Assembly (NCBI GenBank): GCA_027487795.1
Contig: JAIYCX010000039.1
Coordinates: 248,001 to 312,000, forward strand
Direction of reading: 5' to 3'
Source: Pseudomonadota bacterium
Lineage (GTDB): Bacteria > Bdellovibrionota_C > UBA2361 > SZUA-149 > DAOLCO01
DNA: 64,000 bases
Positions 58,199 through 64,000 of this stretch are shown here, piece after piece. How positions within the stretch are numbered: the stretch's first letter is position 1; each line of letters starts with the position of its first letter. The notes under the pieces were generated by a model. The model made no database searches. It saw nothing but the letters and a program-made list of their open reading frames with translations, and had not been told where the DNA came from. Made by a program: the position numbers and the translations under genes.

Positions 58199-59181
58199 CC
58201 AGTTCCTAAAAGTATCCATTGTCTTGCTCTACCAGTACCACCACCTCTAACCCAAGCTTTTGATTGAAAAATAAATCTAATTGTTCCATCAGAGCTCTTT
58301 GCTTGTGGTGGAGGATTTTGATCCCAGGCACCTTTCCTCACTGCGGCAAGTACTGAACCATCAAAAATCTTTAAGCCTGAAGATTCATTTATTTGAGCAC
58401 TTATAAATTTACCTTTTTGATCAAGCACTGCTATTATTGTAATTTGATCTGTTTGAATTCCACGGCTTAATTGTGGATCGTCACTCCAATTACTTGATTT
58501 TAAAGCATCAAAAACTTTTAATGCTACTCTTCTAACAAAAACTGAAAAACGATCAGCTTTAGCATTTAATAACGTTAAGTCTCCTTCAAGAACATCTGGT
58601 AAATAATCAGAACTTCCACCATTTCCACTAAAACTTCCAGCAGACCCAAATTTAGATATCAAGTCTTTATTTCTAGATTCTTCTGTTTTCTTAGCTTCAA
58701 CTTCTTTATTTTTAGCTAGTTGATTTTCTTCATTTATTAATTCGCTTTGATTTAAAAGCAAATTATTTACATCTAATTTTTTATTAGTTTGATTCCTCTC
58801 TATGATTTTTTTTTCTGGTTGAGCTATTTTTTTTACTTCTTTTTTTATTTCTTGCTTTGCGGGTCCTGGTGGATTTTGGCCTTTTTTTATTGTTTGTTTT
58901 TCAAATGAAGTATCAACATCAGATCTAAGATTAGTTTCTACTGGTTCTATGTTAGTTTTAATATCAGAAGGTGTTACTATCTGATTTGTTTTAATTGGTA
59001 CTAATTCTTCTTTTTTAGAATTTAGGTCTATCTTTATTTCTAAAGGCTTAGATTCTGGAATGAGGTCGATTTTTTTTAAATTGCCGATAGAAAAAAGACA
59101 GATATGCAATCCTAGCGATAACAAGAGACCGAGAAACAGTCTTTTTTCGTAATAATTGTCTATGTCATCGAATTTTTGCAA
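58189..59181 (-). CDS. TonB-family energy-transducing protein
   Basis: The 330-residue protein has a short cytoplasmic start, one membrane helix (about residues 14-32) and a long Lys/Glu/Pro-rich periplasmic spacer (about 50-190). The C-terminal domain (about 205-310) has VLDQKGKFISAQINESSGLK, FDGSVLAAVRKGAWDQNPPP and IRFIFQ, the TonB/TolA C-terminal pattern. It should transmit proton-motive force to outer-membrane receptors. No exbB or exbD gene is near. Its stop lies inside the right arm of a strong hairpin. Confidence 0.83.
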   Translation of the reverse strand: MQKFDDIDNYYEKRLFLGLLLSLGLHICLFSIGNLKKIDLIPESKPLEIKIDLNSKKEELVPIKTNQIVTPSDIKTNIEPVETNLRSDVDTSFEKQTIKKGQNPPGPAKQEIKKEVKKIAQPEKKIIERNQTNKKLDVNNLLLNQSELINEENQLAKNKEVEAKKTEESRNKDLISKFGSAGSFSGNGGSSDYLPDVLEGDLTLLNAKADRFSVFVRRVALKVFDALKSSNWSDDPQLSRGIQTDQITIIAVLDQKGKFISAQINESSGLKIFDGSVLAAVRKGAWDQNPPPQAKSSDGTIRFIFQSKAWVRGGGTGRARQWILLGTGLE

Positions 59182-59282
59182 GCGTTTACCTAGTTAATTG
59201 AAAAATATGGACAGTTTTATTACAAGACTATATAACTTAATTAAATTTGCACATAAAGAATCAATAAGTAAATAAGGCATAT

Positions 59283-59495
59283 ATGTTTAATCTTGGTCCA
59301 TGGGAACTTATTATTATATTATTTGTTGTGCTTATAGTTTTTGGTCCTGGAAGACTTCCTGAATTAGGAAAGGGTCTTGGAGAAGGAATAAAAAACTTTA
59401 AGAAGGGAATAAAAGATTCTAAATCAATTGATGCTAGTCCTTCAGTTGATCAAATTGATTCTAGTTTGGATACTAAAAAAGTATCTGAAAAATAA
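59283..59495 (+). CDS. tatA: Twin-arginine translocase subunit TatA
   Basis: A 70-residue protein: N-terminal membrane helix ([20 protein letters not shown]) with the conserved FGP hinge, then the amphipathic helix [17 protein letters not shown] and a polar tail. It forms the pore of the Tat system that exports folded proteins. tatB and tatC are not in the window. AAGG upstream of the ATG is a likely ribosome-binding site. It converges with the zinc-ribbon gene, with only three bases between stops. Confidence 0.93.
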   Translation: MFNLGPWELIIILFVVLIVFGPGRLPELGKGLGEGIKNFKKGIKDSKSIDASPSVDQIDSSLDTKKVSEK

Positions 59496-59498
59496 GCT

Positions 59499-61298
59499 TT
59501 ATATTTTTTCTTTAGTTAATTCTTCAGATGGGTGTCTATTCACACTATAGATTCTCGAACCAAAATAGAAGTAGCCCTTCTCTATATTCTCAATAATTAC
59601 CTTGAATGGTATTTTTGAATTAGGGAATAGCTCTCTAGAGATTCTATTATTTTGCAATTTCTTAATATCATCGGTACTTAATTTAACAAGATCTATTATT
59701 GTTTGTAGGTTATTAAGTTCGTTTGGAATAAAGATTTTTTCGGTTTTAACTAGACTATTAAGTGAATCAAATAATTGAGTTTCTAGTACCGCGTCGTAGA
59801 GAGAATATTCAGTCGTATTTAAAAGAAAACCAGAAATTACGACTAAGGGATTTTTATCTTTATCAGGTCTTAATTCAGCCCTTAAATCAGATAAGCTAAG
59901 GCCTACAGGGGGAACTACTTCTGATATTGGTGAAAACAACGAGAATTCACTACCATCTGATTCATTGTTAGGTATTTCTAACTTTTTTGCATAAAAATAA
60001 AAAAACAATAGAAGGAACGAGGGGATACTCCATGCTACGAAAATAGATCTTAGATAATTACTAGAAAAGTAGGATTGAAAGTTTGATAGAAAACCTTCAT
60101 TTATTTTATTATTATCTTTAAAAGTTTTATTTTTACTACTTCTCTGTTGATTTTCTTTTAATGTTTTATCATTTTCATCTTCGTAGTCTTCGTCTATTTC
60201 TTCTTCTGGTCTTAGGAAGCCTTCTACTTCTAAGGAATCTCTTTTTATGACGGTAGTATGCTTCATGCTTCGATTAGAGATATCATCAGAGGTTTCTTCT
60301 GTTGCACCTTTAATGTGGCTTAGCGGGATATCTAAATCATCTGAATTCGTATTCGGGCCAACTGTTTTCCCTTTCTCTATGATTAATGATGATGAGTGAT
60401 TAAAACTTGCCTCTATCGGAGATTCTTCTACACCAGAAATAACATTTTTTAGTTTCGACCATGAGTTAACTTCAGCATCTTCATCTAGTATATTTGCTTT
60501 GTCAGTATCATTTAAAAAAGTATTATCTTTATTGTCGGCAGAAGTGTTACTAATAATCTCGCTTATTGATATTGGTGCACTAAATGTTCCAGTAGAAGAT
60601 CTGTGACCTCCTGCTCTAAATAAGTTTGAAAGATCTCCTGTAGCTTGTCTATTCGAATTTAGAGGACTTGAGATTGTGGGATCTTCTAAATTAACTTCTT
60701 CAGATTTAGTATTATCTATTTTATTTACAAAGCTTGGTTTAGGATACTCCTCTGTTGGAAGTCGATGATTTGCTCTATTAGGAGTTTGTGGATTTTTATT
60801 TTCTAGATTTTTGCTTTCTTGACTTCCCCAATCAACAGATACAGGAGAGTTGCTTCCTGAGGAGGCATATACCAACTCATTAATAGTGTCTTTATCTAAT
60901 CTTGAATCTTGTTTAGTCTTTGTTTTTAAATCTAGGGCTTCCTTCTCTTCACCAAATTTTCCAGAGGTTGAACTTTCAAGCTCAGGATTTTTGTTTATTT
61001 TTATATTAGATTCTGTAAAACCTAAATCTAACTGCTCACCTGAAGTATTTGAACCAAATGTCCAAATTTTAGATAAGTCTGTATTCGAATTTTTCGGGGT
61101 ATTATTAGAGATTATAGGTGGATTAACAGGGGTTTTTTCTTGAGGATTTGCTGCTGAATTAATATTTTCCTCAGCTAGTAAAGAAAAAACAGTCTGACAT
61201 CTCGAACATTGAAACTTAGGGTTTAAACTTCCAGCAATTTGAGTCTCTTGTATGGCAAATTTGGTGCTACAAGATGGACATTGTATGATTTTAGTCAT
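59499..61298 (-). CDS. MJ0042-type zinc-ribbon membrane protein (DUF3426-like)
   Basis: The 599-residue protein begins with a zinc ribbon: CPSC near residue 8 and CSRC near residue 32, the MJ0042/zinc-ribbon pattern. A long polar, Ser/Asn/Glu-rich, probably disordered stretch runs to about 415, a single membrane helix lies at about 422-440, and a ~150-residue beta-rich extracytoplasmic domain follows, resembling DUF3426. Such proteins are common in deltaproteobacterial lineages; their function is unknown. It is divergent from rlmB and shares an 84-base promoter region with it. Confidence 0.7.
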   Translation of the reverse strand: MTKIIQCPSCSTKFAIQETQIAGSLNPKFQCSRCQTVFSLLAEENINSAANPQEKTPVNPPIISNNTPKNSNTDLSKIWTFGSNTSGEQLDLGFTESNIKINKNPELESSTSGKFGEEKEALDLKTKTKQDSRLDKDTINELVYASSGSNSPVSVDWGSQESKNLENKNPQTPNRANHRLPTEEYPKPSFVNKIDNTKSEEVNLEDPTISSPLNSNRQATGDLSNLFRAGGHRSSTGTFSAPISISEIISNTSADNKDNTFLNDTDKANILDEDAEVNSWSKLKNVISGVEESPIEASFNHSSSLIIEKGKTVGPNTNSDDLDIPLSHIKGATEETSDDISNRSMKHTTVIKRDSLEVEGFLRPEEEIDEDYEDENDKTLKENQQRSSKNKTFKDNNKINEGFLSNFQSYFSSNYLRSIFVAWSIPSFLLLFFYFYAKKLEIPNNESDGSEFSLFSPISEVVPPVGLSLSDLRAELRPDKDKNPLVVISGFLLNTTEYSLYDAVLETQLFDSLNSLVKTEKIFIPNELNNLQTIIDLVKLSTDDIKKLQNNRISRELFPNSKIPFKVIIENIEKGYFYFGSRIYSVNRHPSEELTKEKI

Positions 61299-61382
61299 TA
61301 AATAAATATATTTTAATAGGGATTTTTACCCTTTGATTTTAATAAGATATAACAGCTTTCAAATTCAGAAAAGATTAATATT

Positions 61383-62159
61383 TTGCATAATTCTAAAACA
61401 TATAAAGAAGAAAGTTCTAGTAACTTTGTTATGATTCCTGGAAGAAGATCTGTCTTGGAGCTTTTAAGGCATAGGCCTGAGAGAATTAAACAAGTTTTTA
61501 TTAGTGAAGGAGCTAAATTTGATCCAGAACTGTACGAGCTTTGCAGTACAGCTTCCTTAGAAACCAAGGTATTAACTAGGCAAGCTTTTAGAGATTTATC
61601 TGCTAGTTTTGATATGGAATCGACACAGGGGGTGATTGCTGAAATAACAAAATCTAGTTCTTTAGGGTATGAACAATTTTTAGATAAGGTATTGTCTTCT
61701 ACTTTCCCATTAATTGTTGCATTAGATCAAATACAAGACCCTCAAAATTTAGGGGCAATTTTTAGGGTTTGTGAATGTGTTGGGATAGGTGGGGTAATTT
61801 TTCCAAGAAGTGGTAGTGTTGGAGTGACACCAACAGTAAGAAAGACTAGTATCGGAGCTTCGGAAATATTGTTGTACTCTGAGGTGAGTAATTTATCTAG
61901 GGCTATAAATGAAGCTAGAGATAGGGGATTTCTAATCTATGGTACTAGCTTATCACAAAAAAGTGATTCTATTTATACAACTACATTTTCTCTTCCTATG
62001 ATGTTAGTTTTGGGAAGCGAACATTCTGGCCTCAGACAGCAGACTGAAAAATTATGCGATTCTCTAATTTATCTTCCAATGCATGGAGTTATGCAGTCTT
62101 TAAATGTTTCTACTGCGGCAAGTGCTTTATTATTTGAGTTAAGAAGAGTTCTTAAGTAA
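61383..62159 (+). CDS. rlmB: 23S rRNA (guanosine-2'-O-)-methyltransferase RlmB (TrmH family)
   Basis: SpoU/TrmH-family SAM methyltransferase of 258 residues. An N-terminal substrate domain begins IPGRRSVLELLRHRPERIKQ. The knotted catalytic domain has ALDQIQDPQNLGAIFRVCEC (motif 1), LVLGSEHSGLR (motif 2) and LPMHGVMQSLNVSTAASALL (motif 3). RlmB methylates G2251 in E. coli 23S rRNA. The listed start is TTG; ATG at 61431 would remove 16 residues and still keep the family start, so the N-terminus is uncertain. It is followed 35 bases later by trpS. Confidence 0.85.
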   Translation: MHNSKTYKEESSSNFVMIPGRRSVLELLRHRPERIKQVFISEGAKFDPELYELCSTASLETKVLTRQAFRDLSASFDMESTQGVIAEITKSSSLGYEQFLDKVLSSTFPLIVALDQIQDPQNLGAIFRVCECVGIGGVIFPRSGSVGVTPTVRKTSIGASEILLYSEVSNLSRAINEARDRGFLIYGTSLSQKSDSIYTTTFSLPMMLVLGSEHSGLRQQTEKLCDSLIYLPMHGVMQSLNVSTAASALLFELRRVLK

Positions 62160-62194
62160 TTAGTTATTAATCTTTATTTTATTTAATTATATTT

Positions 62195-63163
62195 ATGTCT
62201 GATTTAGTTTTTTCAGGAGTACAACCTTCAGCCGCCTCGGTTCATATCGGTAATTATTTAGGAGCAATGAAGTGGTTTGTTAAACTTCAAGAACAGTTCC
62301 CATTGATGGTTTGTGTTGTTGATTTTCATGCTTTAACATCCGTTGATAAAAGGGGAGAACTTCGATCTTTTTCTCAATCTCTTGCTGCTACTTATCTTGC
62401 CTTGGGATTGACTAAGGATTCTACAATACTATTTAGACAATCAGATATACCAGAAGTGTGTGAGTTAACATGGTATTTAGCATGTCAATTTCCACTAGGG
62501 CTATTAGAAAGAGCTACGGCATTTAAGGATAAAAGAGAAAAACAAGAGCAGGTTAATTCAGGCTTACTATTTTATCCGATTCTTATGGCAGCTGATATTT
62601 TATTATATAAGGCTACTAAAGTACCTGTAGGAGCAGATCAAAAACAGCACATAGAAATGACGAGAGAAGTCTCTGAGAAGTTTAACTATCGTTTTGGAAC
62701 TACGTTTCCGCAGCCAGAACCTTTAATCGATAAGAAAACAGGAATCATTCCTGGCCTTGATGGTAGAAAGATGTCGAAAAGTTATGATAACTTTATTGGT
62801 TTATTTGAAACAGAAAAGGTGATTGAGTCCAAGGTTAAAAAAATTGTTACTGATTCTAAGGGAGTTGATGAATCTAAGGATCCTGAAACTTGTAATGTTT
62901 TTTCACTTTATAATCATTTTGCAACCGAAGATGAAATTTCAGAATTAAGGGAAAGCTATCTTAAAGGCGGTCTTGGCTATGGTACTGCAAAGATGGAGCT
63001 TTTCAGAGTTATAATGAGAGAACTTTCACCGATTCGTGAGAAATACACATATTATATGTCTAGACCGCGGGAAGTTGAGACAATATTAGAACAAGGTGCT
63101 GAAAAGGCTAGGATTATTGCTTTAAAGACAATGAAAGAAGTTAAAGAAGCAATTGGTATATAG
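62195..63163 (+). CDS. trpS: Tryptophanyl-tRNA synthetase
   Basis: Class I synthetase of 322 residues. It begins LVFSGVQPSAASVHIGNYLG, with HIGN as the HIGH-type motif, and has DILLYKATKVPVGADQKQH and the second signature GRKMSKSYDN (about residue 190). Length and motif spacing fit bacterial TrpRS. A trp leader or T-box was not seen upstream. Confidence 0.96.
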   Translation: MSDLVFSGVQPSAASVHIGNYLGAMKWFVKLQEQFPLMVCVVDFHALTSVDKRGELRSFSQSLAATYLALGLTKDSTILFRQSDIPEVCELTWYLACQFPLGLLERATAFKDKREKQEQVNSGLLFYPILMAADILLYKATKVPVGADQKQHIEMTREVSEKFNYRFGTTFPQPEPLIDKKTGIIPGLDGRKMSKSYDNFIGLFETEKVIESKVKKIVTDSKGVDESKDPETCNVFSLYNHFATEDEISELRESYLKGGLGYGTAKMELFRVIMRELSPIREKYTYYMSRPREVETILEQGAEKARIIALKTMKEVKEAIGI

Positions 63164-63274
63164 TATTTGAATTTATCTATATATAATTCAGATACTTATT
63201 AGGGTATTGACACAAAAGACATTTTTCTACAGACTGGTGGGTGTAAGGTTATAAACCGCAATAGTGGGTGGTAA

Positions 63275-63646
63275 ATGAGCACAGAAGAATTTAAAAAAGT
63301 TGAAGTTCAGAAAGAGTTAAACACTGAGATGTTAGTGTCTAAATTAATGGAATCTTTTGATGATTTAGATAGCTGCATAGGAATGACTAAGGAAGTTTTA
63401 TCTTCTAAGTCAGGTGTACCTCAAGATGTTTTTAGCAGAATAGAACAGTATTCGGATATTGTTATAAAACAAAGAGAATTAACTGAAGTTCTTAAAGATC
63501 ATATTCAAAGAGAGAACTGGTCTGAAGTAAGTAGGCATGTGAAAATAATTAACGGCTTATCTACAATGATCAGAGATGATGCCCAGTCAATTTTATCTGG
63601 TGCAAGAACAATGTCTGAAAAAGTTAAAAATGAGTTTTTAGCTTAA
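63275..63646 (+). CDS. Small helical protein of unknown function
   Basis: A 123-residue, almost entirely helical and charged protein; I recognise no family. GGTGGTAA directly before the ATG is a fair ribosome-binding site. A consensus TTGACA at 63207-63212 lies upstream, but the matching -10 position is poor. The size and helical content would fit a flagellar FlgN-type chaperone or similar adaptor, though nothing proves it. It converges with nadD, leaving 11 bases between stops. Confidence 0.6.
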   Translation: MSTEEFKKVEVQKELNTEMLVSKLMESFDDLDSCIGMTKEVLSSKSGVPQDVFSRIEQYSDIVIKQRELTEVLKDHIQRENWSEVSRHVKIINGLSTMIRDDAQSILSGARTMSEKVKNEFLA

Positions 63647-63657
63647 TTATAATAGGT

Positions 63658-64000
63658 CTATGCATATAGAGAATTATCTTTAATATAATTCTCTAATGCA
63701 GGATGAGATTTATTATTTCCTGATCTAACTTTAGTACTGCTGGTATTTGGTAGTAATGGTAAGGATATAAAACTAATACCTTCTTCGTTCCAAGACTTCC
63801 ACTCAAGTGCCTTTTCTACTAAGTCTTCTCCAATTGCCCAGTATTTTTTTTCACTATATTTTCTGTTTGCAGAAATATTTTTTAAGAATTCAGTTGCATA
63901 AACATATGGTTCTTTTGAAACGATTAAACCTTTATTATTCAAGTCGTATGAAAAATCTAGCTTTTCGTATTTTAAAGCAAGCTCAATCATTTCTAGTCTT
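63658..64000 (-). CDS. nadD: Nicotinate-nucleotide adenylyltransferase, 3' part (5' end outside window)
   Basis: The frame is open to the window edge. Its last visible N-terminal residues read RLEMIELALKYE, the RxxMlelA helix of NadD, so the internal ATG at 63990 is not the true start. Downstream are YATEFLKNI, YWAIGEDLVEKALEWKSW (the GxDxL-type substrate helix) and the ATP-binding NTSSTKVRSG of the (I/S)SST.IR motif, ending ENYIKDNSLY. NadD adds AMP to nicotinate mononucleotide in NAD synthesis. The N-terminal HxGH motif lies outside the window, so the assignment rests on the C-terminal third. Confidence 0.82.
   Translation of the reverse strand, partial: RLEMIELALKYEKLDFSYDLNNKGLIVSKEPYVYATEFLKNISANRKYSEKKYWAIGEDLVEKALEWKSWNEEGISFISLPLLPNTSSTKVRSGNNKSHPALENYIKDNSLYA

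Noticed and set aside
63207..63235. Sigma-70 promoter before the gene at 63275
   Set aside because: The -35 TTGACA is perfect but the -10 position (CAGACT) matches only three of six bases.

Overview
The window is about one third G+C and densely packed with genes. It looks like the chromosome of a motile Gram-negative bacterium: it has a KDO activation gene (kdsB), a complete Sec-dependent type II secretion (T2SS) operon with gspN, TonB and TatA proteins, several lipoboxes, flagellar genes, and a PBP1B with a UB2H domain. GspN, DUF3426-like zinc-ribbon and NtrY-like genes suggest a deltaproteobacterial-type lineage (for example Bdellovibrionota or SAR324-like). That placement is inference; no rRNA gene is present to confirm it. 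No CRISPR array, insertion sequence or prophage was seen.

Layout. Bases 1-5855 hold a CNNM/CBS transporter fragment, pcnB, a membrane protein, kdsB and pyrG on the + strand. Bases 5874-13455 hold a pyrimidine operon, pyrR-pyrB-pyrC-carA-carB. It is preceded by a promoter and a textbook PyrR-binding RNA loop, so UMP synthesis appears to be controlled by RNA-binding PyrR. A convergent PBP1B gene overlaps the end of carB. ruvA-ruvB and an NtrY-type sensor kinase follow (15979-19874).

Bases 20218-33081 are a flagellar and glycosylation region. fliD and fliS each have a sigma-28-like promoter. They are followed by a methyltransferase-glycosyltransferase fusion, a GT9 enzyme, a beta-grasp-like helical protein, a GT4-TPR giant and a CgeB-like glycosyltransferase, probably a flagellin glycosylation system. 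A small helical protein and a FliL-like lipoprotein close the region. On the minus strand at 33084-36040 lie an amidinotransferase-fold hydrolase, an ArgA-like acetyltransferase and an AIM24 protein. A G-rich putative small RNA with a strong terminator (about 36160-36319, + strand) separates these from the T2SS operon gspC-D-E-F-G-H-I-J-L-M-N (36318-48633, minus strand), which has no gspK.

Upstream of gspC, on the same strand, is the most unusual locus (48713-50792). It has an Rrf2 regulator, an E1-like ThiF/MoeB adenylyltransferase fused to a TusA-like sulfur carrier, and a degenerate E1-like partner. The fusion gene has no ATG, GTG or TTG start, only an ATT behind a good Shine-Dalgarno sequence. 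The fusion lacks the N-terminal RYSRQ segment of MoeB while the partner has it but lacks the ATP loop, which suggests a heterodimeric E1-like enzyme. The remainder holds a TPR lipoprotein, a DUF4397-like lipoprotein, dnaG, rpoD (with an AT-hook-like N-terminus), a tRNA with CAU anticodon, a TonB-like protein, tatA, a zinc-ribbon protein, rlmB, trpS, a small helical protein and the 3' part of nadD.
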